From Lysobacteraceae bacterium (GTDB lineage Bacteria; Pseudomonadota; Gammaproteobacteria; Xanthomonadales; Xanthomonadaceae), in contig JAIXTZ010000275.1 in assembly GCA_027483745.1 (NCBI GenBank), forward strand, positions 1 to 15,412: DNA of 15,412 bases, given 5' to 3'. Position numbers and translations under genes: made by a program. The stretch's first letter is position 1, and the number at the start of each line of letters is the position of its first letter. The notes under the pieces were generated by a model. It saw nothing but the letters and a program-made list of their open reading frames with translations. It was not told the DNA's origin and searched no databases. This document shows, one piece after another, positions 1 to 6,967 of the stretch.

Positions 1-96
1 AAGAACAAGAAGACGATGACCGGCAAGTTCGAGATCAAGAAGTACGATCCGACGATCCGCAAGCACGTCGCCTACAAGGAAGCGAAGATCAAGTAA
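1..96 (+). CDS. rpmG: 50S ribosomal protein L33, C-terminal part (5' end outside window)
   Basis: The reading frame is open from base 1 to a TAA at 94-96 and gives 31 residues ending [11 protein letters not shown]. The pattern [19 protein letters not shown] matches the conserved C-terminus of bacterial L33, a small basic protein of the large ribosomal subunit near the E site. L33 is normally about 50-55 residues, so roughly 20 N-terminal residues lie before the window. In proteobacteria rpmG usually follows rpmB (L28), which would also lie upstream; that is expectation, not seen here. The two cysteine pairs of zinc-binding L33 paralogues cannot be judged fully, but no cysteine is present in the visible part. 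A strong hairpin terminator follows 28 bases after the stop, so this is the last gene of its transcript. Confidence 0.95.
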   Translation, partial: KNKKTMTGKFEIKKYDPTIRKHVAYKEAKIK

Positions 97-123
97 GCCG
101 TCGGCCGAACGATCCGCTCCACG

Positions 124-149
124 AAAAACCCGCCGAGAGGCGGGTTTTT
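124..149. terminator. Symmetrical (bidirectional) rho-independent terminator
   Basis: A perfect GC stem (CCCGCC, GAGA loop, GGCGGG at 129-144) is flanked by five A on the left (124-128) and six T on the right (145-150). It therefore has an 11-bp stem and a T-tract on either strand. It can end rpmG reading rightward and the minus-strand gene 196-813 reading leftward. Confidence 0.9.
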
Positions 150-195
150 TGTTGGCTGCAGCACCTGCTGGAAGGCAGGCGCCATGCCCCGACGT

Positions 196-813
196 TCAGG
201 GCGGCAGCGGCCCGGCCGGACAGGCGTCGATCGGCGCATGGTCGATGCCCTCACGGGTGATCCAGCAATCGCCGAGCACCGAGCAGTAGCACGCGCGGAC
301 GGTGAAGCGGCTGGCATTGCTGAAACCCTCGCGCACCCGCGGGTCGTCCTGACCGTCCGGCGACTTCCACGGGATGTTGAAAGCCTCGACCCGCTCGCCG
401 GGCGCGAACACGCGGTCTTCCACGTCGGTCGCGCCGATCCGGTCCCAGCCGTAGGGGTGACCCTTCCCGTACAGGCCGTCGAGCACGCCGGTCCAGCCGT
501 CCACCGGCCGATCGTCGAGGAAGACGTCGACCCGCCGCACCAGCGCCGGGCCCAAGCCCTTGTTCTCCACGACGAAGGCGAAGCCTTCGGACGAGTAGCT
601 GCTTCCGTGGCTGATGAACGGCCACGCCGCCGCCCGCTCCTGGCTGCGCTGCACGGTGAATTGCAGCACCGAGCTGAGCATCGCGATGGCACTGACGGCC
701 AGCGCGCCGATGGCGATCCAGAACTCGGGATCGCGACGGCCGGCCACGGGCGACGGGCCCGAGGCGACGGCGGGCTCGGCCGAGGGCGCGGCGGGAGACG
801 CGGGGTCGCTCAT
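196..813 (-). CDS. Hypothetical protein with one transmembrane helix
   Basis: This 205-residue protein of unknown function has three visible parts. Residues 1-30 are rich in Pro, Ala and Ser and probably disordered. Residues 31-52 (starting FWIAIGALAV) form one hydrophobic helix. The following soluble domain contains VENKGLGPALVRRVDVF at about 82-98, typical of a beta-sandwich-like strand pair, then a cysteine cluster CYC (175-177), C183 and C198. The short basic stretch after the helix (R56, R60) gives no firm topology. I chose the ATG at 811-813 because the open frame extending upstream to 936 reads as arginine-rich, non-protein-like sequence over the intergenic region; no strong ribosome binding site is visible. 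The gene converges on rpmG and shares its terminator. I do not recognise the family. Confidence 0.75.
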   Translation of the reverse strand: MSDPASPAAPSAEPAVASGPSPVAGRRDPEFWIAIGALAVSAIAMLSSVLQFTVQRSQERAAAWPFISHGSSYSSEGFAFVVENKGLGPALVRRVDVFLDDRPVDGWTGVLDGLYGKGHPYGWDRIGATDVEDRVFAPGERVEAFNIPWKSPDGQDDPRVREGFSNASRFTVRACYCSVLGDCWITREGIDHAPIDACPAGPLPP

Positions 814-893
814 GCGGCGCACTCGGCAAGGGGTCGCCGGCAGTCTAAGGCCGCCGGGGCGTGACGCGCGTTTTACTCCCGGCCCGGGAACCG

Positions 894-907
894 TGCATCG
901 CGATGCA
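894..907. promoter_or_regulatory. 14-bp perfect palindrome in a divergent intergenic region
   Basis: TGCATCGCGATGCA is its own reverse complement and lies between two divergent genes (starts at 813 minus and 975 plus). Position and symmetry suit a dimeric repressor or activator site. No sigma-70 promoter stands out on either strand, so the operator role is inference only. Confidence 0.35.
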
Positions 908-974
908 ACGGGCGCTGCGCGGAGGATGCACGCCACGCCCGCCCCTTCTTCGCGGGCGATGTGGAATCGCTGAA

Positions 975-1409
975 ATGGCCATCACCCTGATCCGCTCGCT
1001 CGACGGCTTCCATCAGGACGCCGACCCGCTCCCCGTCCAACTCGCCGACTGGCACCGTCGTGCCGGCCGTGCGGGCCGGACGATCGCCATCCGCCAGTGC
1101 CGCGACGAGGAGGAGGCCGTTCGCGCCGTCCGCGACGCCGAGGCCCAGCAGGCCGAATTGATCGTCGTCGATCCGGGCGACGCCGCGCCGGACGGCCGCC
1201 TGTCGAGCGCGCTCGCCGCGGCCACCGTGCCCTACGTCGAACTGCACCGCGACGACTTCCGCCACCTCGTCCCGCCGCTGCGCCCGGGCCCGCGTCGCAT
1301 CGGGCTCGTGCAGGGCTACGGCAGCCGCGGGCTCGACCTCGCCTTCTGGATCGCCTTCGATGCGCTTTGCCTCGATGCGGCGAACGACGACTACCACGTC
1401 GGCACCTGA
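975..1409 (+). CDS. Diverged type II 3-dehydroquinate dehydratase (AroQ)-like protein, probably not catalytic
   Basis: The 144-residue length equals that of type II dehydroquinases, and the order of elements fits that flavodoxin-like fold. They are an N-terminal strand (MAITLIRSLDGF, where AroQ has the NGPNLNLLG loop), IAIRQCRDEEEAVRAV at about 38-52 (AroQ: RQS-x-E-x-x-L), LIVVDPGD at 62-69 (AroQ: IINPGAYTHTS), VPYVELH at 85-91 (AroQ: PxxEVH) and GLVQGYGSRGLDLAF at 110-124 (AroQ: GxGxxGYxLAL). The Glu and His of the E-x-H motif remain as E89 and H91. The substrate-binding Asn is replaced (DPG), the catalytic Arg/Tyr lid of the N-terminal loop is not recognisable, and the catalytic His of THTS is absent. 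From these losses I infer a non-enzymatic or altered-function homologue. The start is the ATG aligning with the family N-terminus; its ribosome site is weak. The next gene follows after 8 nt. Homology is judged by eye only. Confidence 0.65.
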   Translation: MAITLIRSLDGFHQDADPLPVQLADWHRRAGRAGRTIAIRQCRDEEEAVRAVRDAEAQQAELIVVDPGDAAPDGRLSSALAAATVPYVELHRDDFRHLVPPLRPGPRRIGLVQGYGSRGLDLAFWIAFDALCLDAANDDYHVGT

Positions 1410-1417
1410 GGCGCGCC

Positions 1418-1624
1418 GTGCTCAGCTGGTTCGCCGACTACGACGTGATCGTGTGCGGTCGTCCGTTCGCCTGGGGGCAGGTCACCCGCACCCTCGCCGA
1501 TACGTGCCCGACCGAGGACTTCGATGCCGACGGCCTCGTCCACGCCCTGCGGCTCAGCGCGGCGGAACGCCACGGCGTCGATCCCGGCGATATCCGCATC
1601 CGCCAGATCTCACGCCTGCTTTGA
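1418..1624 (+). CDS. Small hypothetical protein, coupled to the AroQ-like gene
   Basis: This 68-residue ORF begins with GTG and ends LISRLL-like (IRQISRLL). The start is set by GAGG at 1408-1411, which overlaps the upstream gene's TGA (1407-1409) and lies 6 nt before the GTG. This arrangement favours translational coupling. Third codon positions are overwhelmingly G or C, unlike the same frame further upstream, which reads as arginine-rich noise. The protein has a hydrophobic start (LSWFADYDVIVCG), two cysteines (C13, C30) and an acidic helical C-terminal half. No family is recognised. An alternative is that a frameshift near 1400 separates it from the preceding gene, but that gene already has the full length of its family. 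Confidence 0.6.
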   Translation: MLSWFADYDVIVCGRPFAWGQVTRTLADTCPTEDFDADGLVHALRLSAAERHGVDPGDIRIRQISRLL

Positions 1625-1644
1625 GGCCCTGAGACGCCTTTTTT
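1624..1644 (+). terminator. Weak candidate terminator after the small ORF
   Basis: AGGC at 1624-1627 pairs with GCCT at 1636-1639 around an 8-nt loop and runs straight into a T6 tract (1639-1644). The stem is only 4-5 bp, so the T-tract is the better part of the evidence. Confidence 0.35.
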
Positions 1645-1660
1645 ACGCGCGCGGCCCCGC

Positions 1661-1704
1661 CAGGGCATCGCCCTGTGACGCCCGCGGCGCGCACGCTGCG
1701 CGCC
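1661..1704. repeat. Two adjacent perfect inverted repeats in the leader of the porin-kdp operon
   Basis: CAGGGC-ATC-GCCCTG (1661-1675) and GGCGCGC-ACGCT-GCGCGCC (1686-1704) are perfect 6-bp and 7-bp dyads with short loops, about 70-110 bp before the porin start. Neither has a T-tract. They could fold in the mRNA leader or be protein sites; in sequence this GC-rich, chance dyads are common. I could not place a convincing promoter in 1625-1771. Confidence 0.3.
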
Positions 1705-1771
1705 ATCGGAAGGGGCGCCGCCACGGAACGCGCCCTGTTTCCCCTCCCAACGATCATTCCCGAGGCATCCC

Positions 1772-2497
1772 ATGTCCCGTTACGTTGCTTCCCTCACCCC
1801 GGTCGCCCTGCGCGCCCTCGCCGTACAGACGGCCTTCGCCCTCCTCCTCGCCGCGACCAGCGCCCACGCCGGCACGCTGAGCGGTGGCCTCACCCTGACC
1901 AATGACTACGTCTGGCGCGGCATCAGCCAGAGCAACGAGGATCCGGCCGTCCAGGGCAGCCTGAAGCTCAGCGCCGACAACGGCCTCTATGCCAGCGTCT
2001 GGGGCTCGAACGTCGAGTTCGCGCCGGCGCTGGAAGCCAGCAGCGAGTTCGACCTCGTGCTGGGCTGGACCGGTGCGCTCGGCGAGAACGCCGCGCTGGA
2101 CGTGTCGCTCGTCCACTACCTCTACCCCGGGACCACGGCCGACCTCGACTGGACGGAGGCCAACGCCACGCTGACGCTGGCCTCGAACTACTGGCTTTCG
2201 GCGGGCTGGTCCAACGATGCGCTGGCCCTCGACGTGGACGGCCTCTACCTGCAGGCGGGCGCCCGCCTGCCGGTGGGGGAGCGCTTCCGACTGGAGGGCC
2301 TTGTCGGCCACTACGACGTGGACAGCGCCACCGCCCCCGACACCTACACCCATGCGCAGATCAATGCGGTCTGGGCCGTGCGGGCGCCACTGGAATTGCG
2401 CCTGAGCCTGCATGACACGAACCGCAATGGCGAAGCGCTTTACGGCGAGGCACTGGCCGGCCGTCGCCTCGAGTTCGCCCTCCAAACCGCGTTCTGA
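1772..2497 (+). CDS. TorF family putative outer-membrane porin
   Basis: This 241-residue secreted beta-barrel protein has a signal peptide at residues 1-33, with a hydrophobic core around 18-30 (TAFALLLAATS) and a likely cleavage after AHA. The mature N-terminus GTLSGGLTLTNDYVWRGISQ, followed by DPAVQGSL and a GLYASVWGSNVEF segment, is the hallmark of the TorF putative porin family. Alternating strands follow, and the protein ends in phenylalanine (QTAF), the usual C-terminal signal for BAM-assembled barrels. The ATG is preceded by GAGG at a suitable distance. It ends only 14 nt before kdpF, on the same strand and without a terminator between, so it appears to be the first gene of the kdp operon. 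I infer outer-membrane passage of a small solute, possibly potassium; the family's substrate is not established. Confidence 0.85.
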   Translation: MSRYVASLTPVALRALAVQTAFALLLAATSAHAGTLSGGLTLTNDYVWRGISQSNEDPAVQGSLKLSADNGLYASVWGSNVEFAPALEASSEFDLVLGWTGALGENAALDVSLVHYLYPGTTADLDWTEANATLTLASNYWLSAGWSNDALALDVDGLYLQAGARLPVGERFRLEGLVGHYDVDSATAPDTYTHAQINAVWAVRAPLELRLSLHDTNRNGEALYGEALAGRRLEFALQTAF

Positions 2498-2511
2498 GAT
2501 GACCCCCTGAC

Positions 2512-2592
2512 ATGGCCACCCTGATCCTGCTGCTGAGCCTCGTGATCGCCCTGTACCTGCTCGCCGCCGTCTGGTGGCCGGAAAAATTCTGA
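2512..2592 (+). CDS. kdpF: Potassium-transporting ATPase small subunit KdpF
   Basis: This 26-residue peptide starts MATLILLLSLVIALYLL and ends VWWPEKF. It is a single hydrophobic helix with the P-E-K/R-F ending typical of KdpF. KdpF sits in the inner membrane beside KdpA and stabilises the KdpABC pump. E. coli KdpF is 29 residues, so the length is normal. It lies 14 nt after the porin and 10 nt before kdpA. The kdpA ribosome site (AAGG, 2592-2595) overlaps the kdpF stop, so the two are probably coupled in translation. Confidence 0.93.
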   Translation: MATLILLLSLVIALYLLAAVWWPEKF

Positions 2593-2602
2593 AGGCCCTG
2601 CC

Positions 2603-4312
2603 ATGACCGAGATCCTGCTCACCTACCTGCTGGCCATCGCGCTGGCCCTGCCGCTGGGCGCGTGGCTGTACCGCGTGCTGCGCGATGCCCCGATGCCCGG
2701 CGACGGCTTGTTCGGCCTCGTCGAGCGCCCGCTCTACCGGCTGCTCGGCGTCGACCCGACACGCGGCATGACCTGGCAGGGCTACGCCCGCGCCTTCGTG
2801 CTGAGCAACCTGGTGCTCGCCGCCGTCGTGTTCGCGGTGTTCATGCTGCAGCACCGCCTGCCGCTGAACCCCGACGGCATCGGCCCCATGACCTGGGACC
2901 TCGCCCTGCACACGATGGTGAGCTTCCTCACCAACACCAACCAGCAGCACTACTCGGGGCAGGCGCAGTTGTCCTACCTCTCGCAGCTGGCCGGCATCGT
3001 CACGCTGCAGGTGGTCACGCCGATGATGGGGCTGGCGATCGCTGCGGCGATGCTGCGCGGCTTCCTCGGCGGCCGCAACGCGGCGACGGCGAAGGAGGGC
3101 GAAGCCCGTGACGTCGGCAACTACTACGCCGACGTGGTGCGCTTGAGCGTGCGCGCCTTCCTGCCGGTGGCGCTGGGCGTGTCGCTGCTGCTGACCTGGC
3201 AGGGCGTGCCGTCCACCTTCGATGGCGGCGCGAAAGCCACGCCGCTGGACACCAGCACCGGAATGCAAGAACAACGGATCCCGGTCGGCCCGGTCGCACC
3301 GATGGTGGCGGTGAAGCAGCTCGGCACCAATGGCGGCGGCTGGTACGGGCCGAATTCGGCCGTACCGCTGGAGAACCCGACGCCGCTGTCGAACCTCATC
3401 CAGACCGTGTCGATCGTGGTGTTCCCGATCGCGGCGGTGTTCATGATCGGCGGGCTCACCGGGCGTCGCCGGCTCGCGGTAATGGCCTTCGGCACGATGC
3501 TGGTGATGTCGGCGGGGCTGACCGGCCTGGCCGGCTGGGCCGAGCAGGCGCCCAATGCCGCGGCCACGGGCTTGGCGGCGGACGCGCCGAACATGGAAGG
3601 CAAGGAGGTTCGCTTCGGCCCCGAGGCCTCGGCGCTCTGGGCCGCGCTGACCACCCAGACCTCCAACGGCTCGGTCAACGCGATGCACGACTCGCTGAAC
3701 CCGCTGGCCGGCCTGGCGACGATGGGCGGCATGCTGGTCAACGCCGTGTGGGGCGGCATCGGCTGCGGCCTCGTGAACTTCTTCGTCTACGTGCTGCTCG
3801 CGGCCTTCCTCTCCGGGCTGATGATCGGCCGCACGCCCGAGCTGTTCGGCCGCAAGCTCGAGGTGCGCGAAGTGCGCCTGCTGTCGGTGCTGGTGATCCT
3901 GCAGCCCCTGCTGGTGCTGGGCTTCACTGCCATCACGCTCGCCACGCCGTCGATCACCGGCAACAGCAACCCCGGCTTCCATGCGGTCTCGCAGGTGTTC
4001 TACGAGTACACCTCGGCCTTCGCCAACAACGGCTCGGGTTTCGAGGGCCTCGGCGACGCCACGCCGTGGTGGAACCTCAGCGCCGTCGTGCTGCTGCTGG
4101 CGGGCCGCTACGCCGGCCTGCTGATCCCGCTGGCCATCGCCGGTTCGCTCAGCAGCAAGCGCGTCGCGCCGACCAGCCCGGCCTCGCTGGATGTCGAGGG
4201 GCCGGTGTTCGCCGCGACCCTGCTCGCCGTGGTGGTGCTGCTGACCCTGCTCTGCTTCCTGCCCGTGTTCGCCCTCGGCCCGATTGCCGAGCACCTGGCG
4301 CTGGGCGCCTGA
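2603..4312 (+). CDS. kdpA: Potassium-transporting ATPase subunit KdpA (K+ channel-like subunit)
   Basis: At 569 residues this matches KdpA (E. coli 557), the polytopic inner-membrane subunit of KdpFABC that selects and takes up K+. It has the four-fold channel-like repeat of the SKT superfamily. The four filter regions are visible in order: [10 protein letters not shown] near 110, [14 protein letters not shown] near 243, [12 protein letters not shown] near 353 and [10 protein letters not shown] near 473. About ten hydrophobic helices surround them. The third filter reads [11 protein letters not shown] and retains the MHDS element. No residue loss or frameshift is seen. The ATG has AAGG 7 nt upstream. 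It stands between kdpF and kdpB, and its TGA forms part of the kdpB ribosome site. Confidence 0.98.
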   Translation: MTEILLTYLLAIALALPLGAWLYRVLRDAPMPGDGLFGLVERPLYRLLGVDPTRGMTWQGYARAFVLSNLVLAAVVFAVFMLQHRLPLNPDGIGPMTWDLALHTMVSFLTNTNQQHYSGQAQLSYLSQLAGIVTLQVVTPMMGLAIAAAMLRGFLGGRNAATAKEGEARDVGNYYADVVRLSVRAFLPVALGVSLLLTWQGVPSTFDGGAKATPLDTSTGMQEQRIPVGPVAPMVAVKQLGTNGGGWYGPNSAVPLENPTPLSNLIQTVSIVVFPIAAVFMIGGLTGRRRLAVMAFGTMLVMSAGLTGLAGWAEQAPNAAATGLAADAPNMEGKEVRFGPEASALWAALTTQTSNGSVNAMHDSLNPLAGLATMGGMLVNAVWGGIGCGLVNFFVYVLLAAFLSGLMIGRTPELFGRKLEVREVRLLSVLVILQPLLVLGFTAITLATPSITGNSNPGFHAVSQVFYEYTSAFANNGSGFEGLGDATPWWNLSAVVLLLAGRYAGLLIPLAIAGSLSSKRVAPTSPASLDVEGPVFAATLLAVVVLLTLLCFLPVFALGPIAEHLALGA

Positions 4313-4322
4313 GGACCCTCCG

Positions 4323-6359
4323 ATGACGACCGATGTGATCAAACGCCAACGCGGCCCGCTGGGCAGCGCCCCGATCGGCCCCGCCCTGCTCGACGCCCTG
4401 AAGAAGCTCGACCCGCGCGTGCAGGCCCGCAATCCGGTGATGCTGGTGGTGCTGGTCGGCACCCTGCTCACCTTCGCTCTGGGCCTCGCCGCGGGCCCCG
4501 ACGACGCGCGCTTCGGCTTCACGATGGCCGTGGCCGCCATCCTGTTCGCTACCGTGGTGTTCGCGAACTTCGCCGAGTCGATCGCCGAGGCCCGCGGTCG
4601 CGGCCAGGCCGCCAGCCTGCGCGCGACGCGCAGCGAACTGGTCGCGCGCCGGGTGGTCGACGGCCGCGAGGAGCGCGTGCCGGCCACCGTGTTGCGCCGC
4701 GGTGAGCGCGTGCGCGTCTCGGCCGGCGAGCTGATCCCCGCCGATGGCGAGATCCTCGAAGGCCTCGCCAGCATCAACGAAGCCGCGGTGACGGGCGAAT
4801 CCGCCCCCGTGCTGCGCGAAGCCGGCACCGACAAGAGCGGCGTCATCGCCGGCACCAAGGTGCTCACCGACACGATCCTCATCGAAGTCAGCGCCGACCC
4901 GGGCGACAGCTTCCTCGACCGCATGATCCGGCTGGTGGAAGGCGCGCAGCGGCAGAAGACGCCGAATGAACTGGCGCTCACCGTGCTGCTGTCGGCGATG
5001 ACCCTGATCTTCCTCGTGGTCTGCGTGAGCCTGCCGCCGATGGCCGCCTTCCTCGGCTTCAGGCTCGATCCGGTGATGCTGATCGCGCTGCTCGTCTGCC
5101 TGATCCCGACCACGATCGGCGGCCTGCTGCCGGCCATCGGCATCGCCGGCATGGACCGCGCGCTGCGCGCCAACGTCATCGCCAAGAGCGGCAAGGCGGT
5201 GGAACTGGCCGGTGACATCGACACCCTGCTGCTCGACAAGACCGGCACCATCACCCACGGCGACCGCCAGGCCACGGCCTTCCATCCGCTGCCGGGCATC
5301 GCGCCGGAGCGCCTCGCCCGCGCCGCGCAGATCGCTTCGCTGGCCGACCCGACGCCGGAAGGCAAGTCGATCGTTCGCCTGGCCGAACGCAGCGTGGGCG
5401 CGATCACGCTGGCCGACGACGTGCGCATCATCGAGTTCTCGGCGCGCCTTCGCATGTCGGGCATCGATCGGCCCGGCCAGCCTCCACTGCGCAAAGGCGC
5501 CTCCGATGCGATCGCGCGTTTCGTGGTCGAGCAGGGCGGCGGTGTGCCGTCCCATCTGCAGGCGGTGGTCGACCAGGTGGCGCGCGGCGGCGCCACGCCG
5601 CTGGTGGTGGCCGAACGCGGCGTGGTGCTCGGCGTGGTCGAACTCTCCGACGTGATCAAGGGCGGCGTGCGCGAACGCTTCGCCCGGCTGCGTGCCCTCG
5701 GGGTGCGGACAGTGATGATCACCGGCGACAACCCGCTCACCGCCGCAGCCATCGCCGCGCAGGCCGGCGTCGATGACTTCATGGCCGAGGCCACGCCCGA
5801 GGACAAGCTGGCCCGCATCCGCGCCGAGCAGGCCGGCGGACGGCTGGTGGCGATGGTCGGCGACGGCACCAACGACGCGCCGGCGCTGGCGCAGGCCGAC
5901 ATCGGATTGGCCATGAACGCCGGCACGCAGGCGGCGAAGGAGGCCGGCAACATGGTCGACCTCGACAGCGATCCGTCGAAGCTGCTCGACGTCGTCGAGA
6001 TCGGCAAACAGTTGCTGGTCACGCGCGGTGCGCTGACCACGTTCTCGCTGGCCAACGACGTGGCCAAGTACTTCGCGATCCTGCCGGCGGTGTTCGCGGC
6101 CGGCATTCCCTCGCTGGCCGCGCTGGACGTCATGGGCCTTTCCAGCCCGACCAATGCCGTGCTGGCGGCGCTGATCTTCAACGCGCTGATCATTCCGGCC
6201 CTGATCCCGCTGGCGCTGCGTGGCGTCAAGGTCAGTGCCACCCGCGGCGACGCCCTGCTGGCGCGCAACCTGCTGGTGTTCGGCATCGGCGGCGTGCTGG
6301 TGCCCTTCCCCGCCATCAAGCTGATCGACCTGGCGCTGGCCGCCACGATCGGCGCCTGA
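4323..6359 (+). CDS. kdpB: Potassium-transporting P-type ATPase, ATP-binding subunit KdpB
   Basis: This 678-residue P-type ATPase hydrolyses ATP to drive K+ import through KdpA. Helices 1-2 (about 38-85) are followed by an actuator domain with TGES at 157-160. S160 corresponds to the serine whose phosphorylation inhibits KdpB in E. coli. Helices 3-4 (about 219-273) contain the [17 protein letters not shown] ion-path segment. The phosphorylated Asp is D305 in [10 protein letters not shown] nucleotide-binding domain with [11 protein letters not shown] and RKGASDAI follows, then TGDNP at 467-471, GDGTNDAPA at 513-521 and the C-terminal helices. All catalytic motifs are intact. I chose the ATG at 4323 rather than one in frame at 4284 because GAGGA (4311-4315) lies 7 nt upstream and the KdpA stop overlaps it. 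Confidence 0.98.
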   Translation: MTTDVIKRQRGPLGSAPIGPALLDALKKLDPRVQARNPVMLVVLVGTLLTFALGLAAGPDDARFGFTMAVAAILFATVVFANFAESIAEARGRGQAASLRATRSELVARRVVDGREERVPATVLRRGERVRVSAGELIPADGEILEGLASINEAAVTGESAPVLREAGTDKSGVIAGTKVLTDTILIEVSADPGDSFLDRMIRLVEGAQRQKTPNELALTVLLSAMTLIFLVVCVSLPPMAAFLGFRLDPVMLIALLVCLIPTTIGGLLPAIGIAGMDRALRANVIAKSGKAVELAGDIDTLLLDKTGTITHGDRQATAFHPLPGIAPERLARAAQIASLADPTPEGKSIVRLAERSVGAITLADDVRIIEFSARLRMSGIDRPGQPPLRKGASDAIARFVVEQGGGVPSHLQAVVDQVARGGATPLVVAERGVVLGVVELSDVIKGGVRERFARLRALGVRTVMITGDNPLTAAAIAAQAGVDDFMAEATPEDKLARIRAEQAGGRLVAMVGDGTNDAPALAQADIGLAMNAGTQAAKEAGNMVDLDSDPSKLLDVVEIGKQLLVTRGALTTFSLANDVAKYFAILPAVFAAGIPSLAALDVMGLSSPTNAVLAALIFNALIIPALIPLALRGVKVSATRGDALLARNLLVFGIGGVLVPFPAIKLIDLALAATIGA

Positions 6360-6369
6360 GGAACCGACG

Positions 6370-6966
6370 ATGACTGCTTCGAATGCCGATCTCGACACCC
6401 GCGGCGGCGGGCTGCGCGCCGCCCTGCCCTTCGCCGCGCTCGCCGTGGCGCTCTGCGGCCTCGCCTACCCGGCGCTCGGCACCTTCGCCGGTGGCCTGCT
6501 GTTCCCGGCGCAGGCCGGCGGCAGCCTCGTCGAACGCGAGGGCGTGGTCCTCGGCTCGGCGCTGGTGGCGCAACCCTTCGCGGACGCGCGCTACGTCCAT
6601 CCGCGTCCGTCGGCCGCCGGCTACAACCCGATGGGCGCCGCGGGCAGCAACCTCGCGCCCAGCAATCCGGCGCTGCGCGAGCGCATGCAGGCCGATGCAG
6701 CAGCGGTGGCCGAGCGCGAGGGCCTCGCCATCGACGCCGTGCCGGTGGAGCTGATCAGCGCCAGCGGCTCCGGGCTCGACCCGCACGTGTCCCCCGCCGC
6801 GGTCGCGGTACAGGTGCCGCGCATCGCTCGGGCCCGCGGCATGACGGAAGACGCGGTGCACGCGGTCATCGATGCGCACACCGAGGCGCCGTGGCTTGGC
6901 GTGTTCGGCGAGCCTCGGGTTAACGTGCTCGCCGTGAACCTCGCCCTCGACGCCGCCACGCCCTGA
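6370..6966 (+). CDS. kdpC: Potassium-transporting ATPase subunit KdpC
   Basis: This 198-residue protein has one N-terminal membrane helix (about 16-44) and a periplasmic domain. The domain carries the KdpC signature SAAGYNPMGAAGSNLAPSNP at about 81-100 and a SASGLDPHVSP-like stretch (SASGSGLDPHVSP) near 140. KdpC is needed for assembly and high-affinity activity of KdpFABC. The length is close to E. coli KdpC (190). The ATG is preceded by GAGGA (6358-6362), which overlaps the kdpB stop, the same junction as kdpA-kdpB. Its own TGA is one base from the kdpD start, so pump and sensor genes are tightly joined. Confidence 0.97.
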   Translation: MTASNADLDTRGGGLRAALPFAALAVALCGLAYPALGTFAGGLLFPAQAGGSLVEREGVVLGSALVAQPFADARYVHPRPSAAGYNPMGAAGSNLAPSNPALRERMQADAAAVAEREGLAIDAVPVELISASGSGLDPHVSPAAVAVQVPRIARARGMTEDAVHAVIDAHTEAPWLGVFGEPRVNVLAVNLALDAATP

Positions 6967-6967
6967 C

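Noticed and set aside
1340..1420. Frameshift joining the AroQ-like gene and the small ORF into one protein
   Set aside because: The first gene already has the full family length, and the second has its own ribosome site and start. The frame of the second looks non-coding before 1418. It cannot be fully excluded without reads or relatives.
4284..4322. Earlier in-frame ATG for kdpB
   Set aside because: It lies inside the end of kdpA and adds 13 residues unlike the KdpB N-terminus; the ATG at 4323 has GAGGA 7 nt upstream.
1754..6346. A 1530-codon open frame on the minus strand opposite the porin and kdpF-kdpB
   Set aside because: Its translation is low-complexity (Ala, Arg, Ser, then His, Gln, Gly) with no domain, and it lies exactly antisense to well-recognised genes. 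Stop codons are rare in antisense frames at this GC content.
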